64,000 bases of DNA from an uncultured Clostridia bacterium (GCA_947589475.1 CANQBO010000008.1:18440-82439); one strand, 5' to 3'; shown: positions 56,141 through 63,945, counted from the stretch's first letter. A program made the numbers and translations. The notes: a model not told the origin generated them from the sequence alone.

Positions 56141-58383
56141 AAATCAAACAGTTTTTCAAATCAATAGATTATCGGCATTATATCTGCCTTGCAATCACAA
56201 TAGGCTTCTTACTCTGCACGTTGCTTGTGTTCAGCTCCGCCATAGGGCGTATAATTGAAGCGTTGCGAGATCTCGGGCTGTCCGTGGCGTATTATTTCTG
56301 CACATTGTGCGGCATAGACAGTGGCATAACGCCTACCGTCAACAGCTTTCCAAAGCCCTTTGAATGGCTCCCCGACATCAGCCCCGTACCATTGCTTCCA
56401 GAGAGTTGGGCGGCGTTCAAAGTGAGCTTTGTGGAGTTTTGGCGGCTCTTTGCGGATAAATCTAATTTTACGGGATATGTCCCGCACATCATTAAAGATA
56501 TTCTTATTATTGTGATAATTGCAATACCTATTTTGATCGTGCTTTTCGTTTTGAAACTGCTAATATCAAAATATACGCGTACGGAATGTCCGGAAACGAA
56601 GGACAGCAAGCCTCTGAAGGCTTTTAAGAAATTGTCCGCTCGTACATATCAGCCTGTCAAGTTGTGGCTTCAAAGCTTTTGGGAGTTCCTCAAGGATCGT
56701 CGCGGTTGGCTTGTCACATGGGGAGTTATATGGGCGTTTAATTTTAATGTGTTTACCATAATTATCGAGGCTATCGCCTATATCTTGATATTTCCTTTCA
56801 CAATCACATCGGCAGACTTATACAGTCAGTTTTATAAACTCGCGTATGACCTTACACCGCTTTTTACAGCGGTGCCGTGGTGGGTGTGGGTGATAGGCGT
56901 ATTTGTCTTGTTGTATGCCATTGCGCGCAAAATCGGATATAACAGGCTCTACCATAACGAGCGCAAAAATCGCGGCTTTATCAACGAGCGCGGAGTCGTG
57001 ACGTTGGTTTATGGAGCAATGGGCGTGGGCAAGACGACGGCAATAACAGATATTGCCTTGTCCTGCGAAGTGCAAATTCTTGATGACATGCTGGACATCA
57101 TTATGGAAACGGATAAGTGGTTCCCTTATTTCCCCTTTCGCAAGTTCGAGAGGGCTTTGCAATATGCCGTTGAACAAAAATACATCTGCGACGTGTGGAG
57201 TTGTAAAGCGTGGGTACAGGAGCTTGAACGCGCTTTCGACCGCTTCAACGAGTGCGTCGACAATGACGATGCCGAGGGCAAGAGCGCGGTGCTTGCTTAT
57301 CTTGCCGAGCGTTTCAATATCACCTGTGACAATGCTTTCTTTGACTATGACTACACCCGCTATGGCTTGACCTACAACAACAAGCTGGAAGTTATCGACA
57401 TATGGCAAGCTCTCATTGAGTATGCGCAAGCATATTTCATCTACACCGTGCAATCGTCTTATATAATCTCTAACTACTCCATACGCTCGGACAAGCTGAA
57501 AATGGACTGCGGGAATTTCCCTGTATGGAACACGGACTTTTTCAAGCGGGACAGTCGCATAATGAACGCGACATCGAGATATTCACACATCATAGACTAT
57601 GACATGTTCCGCTTGGGCGTGAAAATGATAGAAGACAATCCAAACCGCAATGCGCTTGGCTTTGGCGTGTACGTCATCACGGAGTTGGACAAGGAGCGCA
57701 AGAATACTCCCGAACTTAAGGGCGTTGAGAAAAACAGCGCGGAGTGCAATCAGAAAAACGATTTGTATGCCTCATGCGTTAAGATGTTACGCCATGCGGT
57801 AGTGATACGCAATCGCGTACCCGTGAAAATGCTTGCGGATATGCAGAGGCTCGGCTCGCTCGGCGCAGATAATGCAGACCTCGGCGAAAAGCTCGCAATA
57901 CACGACAAAGGCGACATGAAAGCGACATTGCCGTTTTTCTCGCCGTTTTACCTCATCGAGGGGCTGTATGAATTTTTGCTCGGCAAATATCGGGAGTTTT
58001 GGCTCAACTACAACTTCACGCGTTCGGACAATACGCTTTTTATGCACATCGTCAAGACCGTTGTAGACCGCCTCGGCAGTTATGTCGAGAGAGTTCACAA
58101 CACGTTTGACTGTCAAACTCTCAATCTTGTGCTTGAGAAAACGCTCAATGGCGTGGACGGCGAAGCGGAAAAATGCAAGTATTATCGGATGCCGAAAAAG
58201 ATATATTCTCGCCGTTTTAGGACGGACTGCCTTTCCGCTATCTTTGAAACTCGCGCCGAGCAAAACTCCGTGAGTTTGGACGACTTAGCCGAGTACGGGG
58301 ACATCATGGCGACACAAGAGGAGCTTGCAAAACAAAATTCGCATTTTCAAGCCGAGATAAGCAAGATATTCACATCAAGCTAA
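56137..58383 (+). CDS. Zot-like (gpI-type) filamentous phage morphogenesis ATPase
   Basis: 748 residues. Unlike gpI of Gram-negative phages, it has several N-terminal membrane helices (about 15-37, 118-142, 195-223 and 247-264) followed by a cytoplasmic P-loop domain: strand VVTLVYGAMGVGKTTAIT (Walker A about 293-301) and Walker B-like strand with GFGVYVITELDKE (about 508-520), the typical late acidic pair of Zot proteins. The C-terminal about 200 residues are helical. Zot/gpI proteins drive phage assembly and export at the envelope using ATP. Translationally coupled to the 30-residue peptide. Confidence 0.8.
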   Translation: MKIKQFFKSIDYRHYICLAITIGFLLCTLLVFSSAIGRIIEALRDLGLSVAYYFCTLCGIDSGITPTVNSFPKPFEWLPDISPVPLLPESWAAFKVSFVEFWRLFADKSNFTGYVPHIIKDILIIVIIAIPILIVLFVLKLLISKYTRTECPETKDSKPLKAFKKLSARTYQPVKLWLQSFWEFLKDRRGWLVTWGVIWAFNFNVFTIIIEAIAYILIFPFTITSADLYSQFYKLAYDLTPLFTAVPWWVWVIGVFVLLYAIARKIGYNRLYHNERKNRGFINERGVVTLVYGAMGVGKTTAITDIALSCEVQILDDMLDIIMETDKWFPYFPFRKFERALQYAVEQKYICDVWSCKAWVQELERAFDRFNECVDNDDAEGKSAVLAYLAERFNITCDNAFFDYDYTRYGLTYNNKLEVIDIWQALIEYAQAYFIYTVQSSYIISNYSIRSDKLKMDCGNFPVWNTDFFKRDSRIMNATSRYSHIIDYDMFRLGVKMIEDNPNRNALGFGVYVITELDKERKNTPELKGVEKNSAECNQKNDLYASCVKMLRHAVVIRNRVPVKMLADMQRLGSLGADNADLGEKLAIHDKGDMKATLPFFSPFYLIEGLYEFLLGKYREFWLNYNFTRSDNTLFMHIVKTVVDRLGSYVERVHNTFDCQTLNLVLEKTLNGVDGEAEKCKYYRMPKKIYSRRFRTDCLSAIFETRAEQNSVSLDDLAEYGDIMATQEELAKQNSHFQAEISKIFTSS

Positions 58384-58465
58384 GACGTAGGCGCATAGCC
58401 TGTCACGGCGGGGCTGTCCCTTTTAGATTGCGGAGGCTCCCGCTGAAAGCGTAATCAAATTGCGG

Positions 58466-58555
58466 TTTTCGCTGTACAATTGCTTGAACGAATAGCAACC
58501 CGAAAGGGGCGTCCCTTTTGAGTTGCTATCGGCAAGGCAAGAGGGACAGCGAAAA
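58466..58555 (+). other. nested inverted repeats, candidate phage replication origin
   Basis: TTTTCGCTGT (58466-58475) is mirrored by ACAGCGAAAA (58546-58555). Inside is ATAGCAAC (58492-58499) against GTTGCTAT (58522-58529), with a further CGAAAGG/CCTTTTG pairing. It occupies the only sizeable gap between the Zot and Rep genes, the expected place for a double-strand origin. Confidence 0.55.
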
Positions 58556-58660
58556 TGCGGGCTTGTCAAGTGGACTGTGGAATAAATAGCGTAGCGGTTT
58601 ATGCCGCAAAAGCCACTTTACTGCCCGCAAGCAGAAAACCATAAAAAAGGAGAGAAAACC

Positions 58661-59614
58661 ATGTTACCATTATTTTTTGATGATATGTTGCCCGTTGAGG
58701 GCGGCAATTTGCCTTTTGACGATGACAGCGCACAAATCTACAAAGTATATAATGACGGCGGTCATTATATCGCAACGCGCTTTCAAAGCTCCCATATCAA
58801 AACGAAGCGCAAGAGCAGGAGCAAGACCGCAATGGATATTGCCTTCGACAGCTTTTATGTCGCGGCTTGTAAGGCGGGACTTAAAGGCTCGGAGCTTGCG
58901 GCATATATCCTTGCGGGACTGCGCCGTGAGTTCCCTAACGCGGACGATCTCGAAAGCTATGTTGAAAAGCACATCTATTTGATGTTGCGCGCCATACGTG
59001 CCCGCAAAAAGCGTTTTCGCCGCAAAGCGGACCTCAACAATTGGACGCATTTCGTGACGTTCACCTTTGACGACAGCAAGCATGACGCGGACAGTTTCCG
59101 TAAAAAGCTGAGAAAATGCCTCAGCAATTTGCATACGCGCCGTGGTTGGCTGTATATGGGCGTTTTCGAGGAAGCACCCGACACGCGCCGTCTGCACTTT
59201 CACGGACTCTTTTATATCCCCGACGGCGAGATGATCGGGCGCGTATCGGAAATGCGCGACTATAGCACGGCGCAACATCAAATGCAGACAAGGCACGAAA
59301 ATAGCTTTTTTGCGGAAGCGTTCGGGCGTAATGACTTCGAGGAACTCAACTCAATGGAATTGCACCGGGGCAACACCATTGATTATATATTGAAGTACAT
59401 AGGCAAGACGGGCGAGCAGATTGTGTACAGCCGCGGCATAAATACGGAAATCGCGGTTAGGATAGAGGCGCACAATATTATAGTTGCCATGCAGGACTTC
59501 GTGACGAAATACATACTTTTTGACGACGTAATAAATTGGGAACGTGACGTAAAGCATTTTTCTTATCGACAACTTAATATTGACGACTGTATCCGACGGC
59601 GATTGACAGCCTGA
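58661..59614 (+). CDS. HUH-type rolling-circle replication initiator
   Basis: 317 residues from ATG 58661 (AAAAAGGAGAG just upstream). Motif 1: NWTHFVTFTFDD (about 126-137); motif 2, the metal-binding HUH: RRLHFHGLFYIP (about 175-186); motif 3: TIDYILKYIGKTGE (about 239-252), with Tyr as nicking residue and a trailing Lys. The protein nicks the phage origin and starts rolling-circle replication, the counterpart of gpII in filamentous phages. The N-terminal about 120 residues and basic RARKKRFRRK segment are probably DNA-binding. Confidence 0.88.
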   Translation: MLPLFFDDMLPVEGGNLPFDDDSAQIYKVYNDGGHYIATRFQSSHIKTKRKSRSKTAMDIAFDSFYVAACKAGLKGSELAAYILAGLRREFPNADDLESYVEKHIYLMLRAIRARKKRFRRKADLNNWTHFVTFTFDDSKHDADSFRKKLRKCLSNLHTRRGWLYMGVFEEAPDTRRLHFHGLFYIPDGEMIGRVSEMRDYSTAQHQMQTRHENSFFAEAFGRNDFEELNSMELHRGNTIDYILKYIGKTGEQIVYSRGINTEIAVRIEAHNIIVAMQDFVTKYILFDDVINWERDVKHFSYRQLNIDDCIRRRLTA

Positions 59615-59803
59615 CCGCGACAGTACGCGATATGCGATGCCCGCACCTATATGTAGGTGCTTTTCGGCGTTTTCAAAAACATCAAAAATCATCCGCTCTA
59701 CAACAAAAATATCCGTGCAGAGGGCGGGAGCTTGCGCAAAAGCGGGATAGCGTGCGCAAGCTCGGCTCTGCACTGCTTTGTTCGGTGCGGTCGGTCGGTG
59801 AAA

Positions 59804-59866
59804 ACGCGGCACCTTGTACCCGCGCGGCGCGAGCCGCGCGCTCGTATAAGGTACAAGGTGCCGCGT
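59804..59866 (+). other. 25-bp composite hairpin with GCGA loop
   Basis: ACGCGGCACCTTGTACC (59804-59820) pairs perfectly with GGTACAAGGTGCCGCGT (59850-59866). The inner CGCGCGGC (59821-59828) pairs with GCCGCGCG (59833-59840) around a GCGA loop; nine bases bulge on the 3' side. No T tract follows, so this is not a terminator. In single-stranded phage DNA such a stem could be a packaging signal or second-strand origin. Confidence 0.75.
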
Positions 59867-59922
59867 AATACTCTCAAGCCTCAAATTGACAATAAAAAGT
59901 ACGGAAAACGGAGGTGATTATC

Positions 59923-60870
59923 ATGTACAAATTTACGGCAAAGGAAAAAATGAACGCGCTCAACGCGCTTAGGTCGTCCAACATCTTGACGATCTGCAGA
60001 CGGTATCATATAAGCCGCTCCACCTTATGGCGGTGGCGCAAGCAATATGACGGCTCTTTGGACAGCTTACAGCCGCAATTCTCACGCAAAGATATGCACC
60101 ATCCAAACGAACAGACGGACGAGGAAAAACGCGCGATAGCCCTTTTGACTCGGCGCAATCCGAATATCGGACTCAACGAGCTGTACGGCAAACTATATCG
60201 AAGTTACGGTTATCGTCGCAACCCTGTGACCTTATACAGATATTTGCGGCGCAATGAGTTTTACAAAGGCAAAAAGCGCACGCCATACAAGCCAAAGCCG
60301 TATGATACGCCTTTGAAGCTGGGCGAGAAGTGGCAGATAGACGTAAAGTATGTGCCGCTTGAATGTTATTCGGGCAATGAACCTCGGGAGCGATATTATC
60401 AATATACATGCATAGACGAGGCGAGCCGCAAACGCTATATACGCGCCTACAAGGAGCAATGTCAAGAAAGCACCATTGACTTTGTGCAACGCTGTTTTGG
60501 TTTCTTCGGCTATATTCCGAATGTGATACAGACGGACAACGGCACGGAATTCACCTTTTTGCAGAACGTGACAAAAAGCGGACGAATACACAAGCTGGAT
60601 ATGTTGTGCAATGCTTTGGGCATAAAACATCAGCTTATCCGTCCGAGGACTCCGCGGCATAACGGCAAAGTGGAGCGATCTCACCGAAATGACAACGAGC
60701 GTTTCTACCGATATTTGCGGTATTACAGCTTTGACGACTTACAGGCGCAGATGTCCGCATATCTCACGCGCTCCAACAATATCCCGTCCAGCGTGTTGCG
60801 CTCTTCCACCGACCCAAGGCGGTGGTTGTCTCCCAACGAAAAAGACAAGGAACTTCGTGCGGCCGCATAA
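59923..60870 (+). CDS. DDE transposase / integrase (rve core, IS481-like)
   Basis: 315 residues from ATG 59923, with GGAGGTGAT at 59911-59919. An N-terminal helix-turn-helix (TICRRYHISRSTLWRWRKQY, about 22-42) is followed by a second HTH and the integrase catalytic core: Asp in KWQIDVKYV (about 139), Asp in VIQTDNGTEF (about 204) and Glu in HNGKVERSHR (about 250). Some filamentous phages use transposase-type enzymes to integrate, so this may be the phage integrase; alternatively it is an inserted element, but I find no terminal inverted repeats around it. It is the only recombinase in the element. Confidence 0.85.
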   Translation: MYKFTAKEKMNALNALRSSNILTICRRYHISRSTLWRWRKQYDGSLDSLQPQFSRKDMHHPNEQTDEEKRAIALLTRRNPNIGLNELYGKLYRSYGYRRNPVTLYRYLRRNEFYKGKKRTPYKPKPYDTPLKLGEKWQIDVKYVPLECYSGNEPRERYYQYTCIDEASRKRYIRAYKEQCQESTIDFVQRCFGFFGYIPNVIQTDNGTEFTFLQNVTKSGRIHKLDMLCNALGIKHQLIRPRTPRHNGKVERSHRNDNERFYRYLRYYSFDDLQAQMSAYLTRSNNIPSSVLRSSTDPRRWLSPNEKDKELRAAA

Positions 60871-60894
60871 CGTGGCTACACGTCCCCGCGCACA

Positions 60895-60950
60895 AGCCGT
60901 CTGCAGACGGCTATTTTGGCATATAAAAAAGAGGCGGTCGCCTCTTTTGG
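60895..60950. terminator. two consecutive terminators
   Basis: AGCCGTC-TGCA-GACGGCT (60895-60912) then ATTTT; and AAAAGAGGCG (60927-60936) against CGCCTCTTTT (60939-60948). The second has A and T tracts on both sides and can serve the convergent nuclease gene. Confidence 0.75.
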
Positions 60951-60951
60951 T

Positions 60952-61659
60952 TCAATCATCTATAAAATTGATTTCGCCCTTTTTATAGTATTGCAATTTG
61001 CGTTCTAAATTTGCACTTAAATTTTTTATATCTTTGCCTGTGGTGCAAATCAATGTAATTCCTTTTTTTTGATAGATAGGCAATTTATAGTCTTTGCTTT
61101 CCTCATATCTTTTATTTCCCACTATACCAAAATGCTCTATATATATGTCTAAATCGGGCAAATAAAAGTCGGGATGTAAATCGTGTTCAGGGTTTTCATC
61201 AATTGGAAATGGTTTTTCATATACATGCTTGATGTCATGATTGAATAGATAATCATCTATCATGGCTTCTTGTTGACTTTTTACAGGATGTCCGTCTTCG
61301 CAAATAATATCGCTTTCATACTCGGCATCTAATTTTATAAATTCTTTGCATTGTTTTACTTGAAGATATAAAACTTTATTTTTATATTTGCGATAACAGC
61401 TTAGACAAAAGTGCTTTCCGTTGGAAGGTTGTCCACAAATAATGCATGTAAGCTCATCGGCATTTGCTGTTTTGGCAACAGGCTTTTTACATTCGCATTC
61501 TTCGTCTGCATTATGCCATTTGCCACAGTCGGGGCATTGCACAATTTCACCGTTATTTGCCATTATACCGTGTTTTGAGCATAGACCATCTTTGCGTGGA
61601 TGCCCAAAATGAAGATATGTAGGCTCGCCACATATCGGGCATTTCAATTCATTACTCAT
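60952..61659 (-). CDS. zinc-ribbon PD-(D/E)XK-like nuclease, prophage cargo
   Basis: 235 residues; ATG 61659 with AAGGATG upstream on the minus strand. Three zinc-binding clusters: CPICGEPTYLHFG (about 6), CPDCGKWHNADEECEC (about 42) and CIICGQPSNGKHFCLSCYRKY (two pieces, about 72-92). The C-terminal domain has Glu in SQQEAMIDDYL (about 130), DLHPDFYLPDLDIYIEHFGI (about 155-174; Asp and Glu of the PD-ExK core) and a Lys-rich continuation. Such endonuclease folds occur in repair and anti-phage defence. It is the only reverse-strand gene of the element, AT-rich, with its own promoter, so it may be superinfection-defence cargo. Confidence 0.65.
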   Translation of the reverse strand: MSNELKCPICGEPTYLHFGHPRKDGLCSKHGIMANNGEIVQCPDCGKWHNADEECECKKPVAKTANADELTCIICGQPSNGKHFCLSCYRKYKNKVLYLQVKQCKEFIKLDAEYESDIICEDGHPVKSQQEAMIDDYLFNHDIKHVYEKPFPIDENPEHDLHPDFYLPDLDIYIEHFGIVGNKRYEESKDYKLPIYQKKGITLICTTGKDIKNLSANLERKLQYYKKGEINFIDD

Positions 61660-61691
61660 AATATTTACATCCTTGTCTGTTTTATGGGCAA

Positions 61692-61720
61692 ATTATAGCA
61701 CCCTACATTAAAAAAGTCTA
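61692..61720 (-). promoter_or_regulatory. promoter of the nuclease gene
   Basis: On the minus strand: TAGACT (61720-61715), 17-base spacer and a perfect TATAAT (61697-61692). Confidence 0.65.
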
Positions 61721-61723
61721 TTG

Positions 61724-61767
61724 ATTTTTCACTCTATCCCCCTGCGCAGGGGGATAGAGTGAAAAAT
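61724..61767. repeat. 44-bp perfect palindrome near the right end of the prophage
   Basis: ATTTTTCACTCTATCCC followed by CCTGC is mirrored without any mismatch by GCAGG and GGGATAGAGTGAAAAAT. It abuts the -35 box of the nuclease promoter. There is no T tract outside the arms. Confidence 0.9.
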
Positions 61768-61844
61768 GTGGATAAATCCTACAAACATAACATCTTTGAA
61801 AAATAAATAAAAAAATTTGTTGCAATCAGTTGACAATTCTACAA

Positions 61845-61868
61845 GTTGAGAAAAATTTTATATTTGGC
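61845..61868 (+). repeat. right 24-bp direct repeat (attR-like)
   Basis: Identical to 50531-50554 in all 24 positions. Confidence 0.85.
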
Positions 61869-61983
61869 AAATAGAGGCAAAAGCGACTAAAGTGCGTGTG
61901 GTACATTTGAGCGGGAACGCGAGCAAGAAAAGACGCGCGCCCGTTTTAAAGCCTGTAAATATGAGACCGCGCGGTTTTTGCGC

Positions 61984-62012
61984 TTGCCAAAAGTCCCGTG
62001 TCGTGCTAAAAT
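61984..62012 (+). promoter_or_regulatory. promoter of the cobalamin-controlled operon
   Basis: TTGCCA (61984-61989), 17-base spacer, TAAAAT (62007-62012); transcription would start just at the 5' side of the riboswitch. Confidence 0.6.
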
Positions 62013-62023
62013 CAATACGCTTG

Positions 62024-62258
62024 GGTGCGCGCGAGAGCGCGAGAATAGGGAAGGCGGTGAAAGTCCGCCACAGCCCCCGCTGCCGTAAGCGACAATGGGA
62101 TAAAGCCACTCTTTTTGAGGAAGGCTCCCGCCATAGGGCACGCCTATGGTCGCAAGTCGGGAGACCTGCCCGAGCACGCTCGGTAAATATTTTTCATGCC
62201 GCGCGGAATATCGTTCGGAGGGAGCGTAAAAATTTTTGCGGACGCGTCCGCGGTTTTT
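62024..62258 (+). promoter_or_regulatory. cobalamin riboswitch with expression platform
   Basis: Conserved core elements in order: AATAGGGAAGGCGGTGAAAG (62044-62063), TCCGCCACAGCCCCCGCTGC, CCGTAAGCGAC, AAGCCACTC, and GTCGGGAGACCTGCC (62156-62170), the signature of B12 riboswitches. Two possible terminator stems follow: CCGAG-CACG-CTCGG with ATATTTTT (62170-62194) and GCGGACGCGTCCGC with GGTTTTT (62238-62258). Binding of adenosyl- or other cobalamin should turn the downstream uptake genes off. Confidence 0.92.
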
Positions 62259-62291
62259 GCTACTCTCCGAAAAGAACATACGGAGGGTATT

Positions 62292-62858
62292 ATGTTCAAG
62301 AAAGGAAGCAAAATTTTTGCAGCGGTCGTCATTCTCGCGTTGGTTTTTTCTATCGCACTTGTGACGCTCACAGCATGCGATTCTGATCTGCAGGATCGCA
62401 TCAAAGAGTTGGAGGCTCAAGTCGGCGGGTACGAAGCAGACTTCAGCGAAAAGACTATAACGCTTTACATAGGCGATGACAACGAAATGTCCGTTACGAC
62501 AAGAAAAGCGTTTTTACACGATGTGCTCAAAGATCTGAAAAAAGACGGAACTCTCACACAATACGAATTCAGTGGCGGCGAGTTGAGTCCGTTCGTCACA
62601 AAAGTCGGCGAACTCAAACAGGACGAAGCAAATGGTAAATATTACGGCGTTTGGCACGACGTCGATGAGTTTTCTCTGAAATCCATATACAGCGGCTATA
62701 TGCCGGGACGAGGCAAGCAAAAGAAAGAGGGCTCCGAAGAGTATCCTACGTTTTTTGTTGCTACCGAATTGGACGGTCACACTTTATACTATTCAAATGT
62801 GGGCGTCGGACTTTTGCCTATAGTGGACGGCAAAACTTACGCGATACTTGTAGATTGA
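62292..62858 (+). CDS. DUF4430-like lipoprotein, candidate corrinoid-binding protein
   Basis: 188 residues from ATG 62292 (GGAGGG at 62282-62287). Lipobox TLTACDSD (Cys about 25), then a short coiled segment (LQDRIKELEAQVGG) and a beta-rich domain whose features (TITLYIGDD, FLHDVLKDL, GLLPIVDGKTYAILVD) resemble the transcobalamin-like DUF4430 fold. Directly downstream of the B12 riboswitch and upstream of an ECF S component, it probably captures corrinoids at the membrane surface. The family call is by resemblance. Confidence 0.7.
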   Translation: MFKKGSKIFAAVVILALVFSIALVTLTACDSDLQDRIKELEAQVGGYEADFSEKTITLYIGDDNEMSVTTRKAFLHDVLKDLKKDGTLTQYEFSGGELSPFVTKVGELKQDEANGKYYGVWHDVDEFSLKSIYSGYMPGRGKQKKEGSEEYPTFFVATELDGHTLYYSNVGVGLLPIVDGKTYAILVD

Positions 62859-62916
62859 CATAAACAGCAGTTTATATGAGCAATATTTGCATTTAAAATG
62901 CTGTTTTTGCAAAATT

Positions 62917-63537
62917 ATGAAAGTTTCACAAGGCAAAAACAAGACTAAGCTCGGCACACTGTACATCGTCAGGGTCGCTTTTATGGCGGCCCTGTTGACG
63001 GTGGGCAAACTTGCGCTGTCTTTCATTCCGAATGTTGAGGTCGTGACCGTGCTCGTCATCGTATACGGCTCCGCGCTCGGCATAGGATACGTTTTGCCCG
63101 CCACACTTATATTCTGCGCCGTCGAGATGGCGCTGTACGGTGTGGGGACGTGGAACGTGCTCTATTTTGTGTTCTGGCCGCTTCTCGGCATTGCGGCTTC
63201 CGCTCTAAAGGGGAGGCGACTTCCCGTCGCGGTCGTCATGGCGGCTGTTTCCGGTATGCTTTTCGGGTTTTTGGACGCGGGGATAACAACGCTTTTCGTC
63301 GTCGGAAAGTTGAGTACGCTTGACCTCGAAAAATATTTCGTCGTTTATTATCTGCGCGGACTGTATTTCGATCTCGTGCACGTCGTCTCTTCCGCCGTCA
63401 CCGTCGGAGCGCTGTATATGCCGCTTGTCGGCGTGCTCCGCTTAGTCGCCCGCGACGCGTATTTCAAACATGCGCTGTCCACTCGCATGGCGTCCCTGCC
63501 GTACATCTACGTGCGGGAGCAGCGGGAAGTGCCATAG
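62917..63537 (+). CDS. ECF transporter S component, probably for cobalamin or precursor
   Basis: 206 residues if started at ATG 62917 (MKVSQGKNK); no good Shine-Dalgarno is seen, and a TTG at 62887 is an alternative. Five to six membrane helices (about 15-190), with ALLTVGKLALSFIPNVEVVT near the N-terminus, typical of S components of the QueT/CbrT-like ECF class. It follows the DUF4430-like gene by 58 bases and shares its B12 riboswitch, so vitamin B12 or a corrinoid is the most likely substrate. A small GCATTT-AAAATGC stem with TTTTT lies just before the start and could attenuate it. The energising EcfAT module is elsewhere. Confidence 0.75.
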   Translation: MKVSQGKNKTKLGTLYIVRVAFMAALLTVGKLALSFIPNVEVVTVLVIVYGSALGIGYVLPATLIFCAVEMALYGVGTWNVLYFVFWPLLGIAASALKGRRLPVAVVMAAVSGMLFGFLDAGITTLFVVGKLSTLDLEKYFVVYYLRGLYFDLVHVVSSAVTVGALYMPLVGVLRLVARDAYFKHALSTRMASLPYIYVREQREVP

Positions 63538-63639
63538 GGAATTTCCTTATAATAAACGACTCCGATTTTGTTGGGACACTGCAAATTCCGTGTATAAGTG
63601 TGCTCGGACAGAGGTTTCGTTATAAGTCGGGACCCCCAC

Positions 63640-63945
63640 CACCCGCTTAAAATTGCTCAGTGCCCGCGACCATTGCGAAGCAAGGTCTATAAGGGCACAC
63701 TGCAATTTTTGCGCCACTCCGCGCACAAAAAACTTAACGCTTCACAATTCGCAATAAAAATAATAAAAAACTTCAACAAAGTAATGCTCATGGCTCGCTA
63801 TTTTTTGCGCTTGGGGACGCGGGCTTCGCCCGCTTGTTTACGCGCGGAGCCTCCCCCTATACTCACGTTTGTCTGAGCAAAATCGGGGTCCCCACGAAAA
63901 GTATTTTTCGTGGGGTAAATCAAGGGGGGTGAATTATACTATTAA
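63640..63945 (-). repeat. mosaic intergenic repeat, copy C (inverted relative to copy A)
   Basis: Read on the minus strand it contains AGGGGGAGGCTCCGC, GCGGGC-GAA-GCCCGC, CAAGCG and AATAGCGAGCCAT, a different middle, GCGCGGAGTGGCG, AAAAATTGCAGTGTGCCC, a GTGCCC...GGGCAC stem and GCACTGAGCAATTTT, matching copy A (39840-40030) in order. A separate hairpin CCCCACGAAAA-GTA-TTTTCGTGGGG is at 63891-63915. No gene is supported here. Confidence 0.75.

Larger units (their letters stand above)
50531..61868 (+). mobile_element. inovirus-like (filamentous phage) prophage
   Basis: An about 11.3-kb insertion bounded by a perfect 24-bp direct repeat. It separates two ordinary host loci (the zinc-ribbon gene and the cobalamin riboswitch). 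Contents in order: SprT-like protein, 67-residue protein, ssDNA-binding candidate, three exported or membrane proteins, a basic protein, a 30-residue membrane peptide, Zot-like ATPase, replication-origin-like hairpins, HUH Rep, giant hairpin, DDE integrase, and a reverse-strand nuclease with a palindromic upstream region. Zot ATPase plus rolling-circle Rep plus tiny membrane coat-like proteins is the hallmark of Inoviridae-type phages. All core genes share one strand, as in a single-stranded DNA phage. Confidence 0.8.

Noticed and set aside
59804-60912. Classical insertion sequence with terminal inverted repeats around the DDE gene
   Set aside because: The large hairpin upstream and the palindrome downstream are not related to each other, and no target duplication was seen next to them; phage integrase is a better reading.
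63598-63876. 92-codon frame near the right end
   Set aside because: Lies across mosaic repeat copy C, rich in Arg/Ala/Pro from hairpin DNA, without SD.
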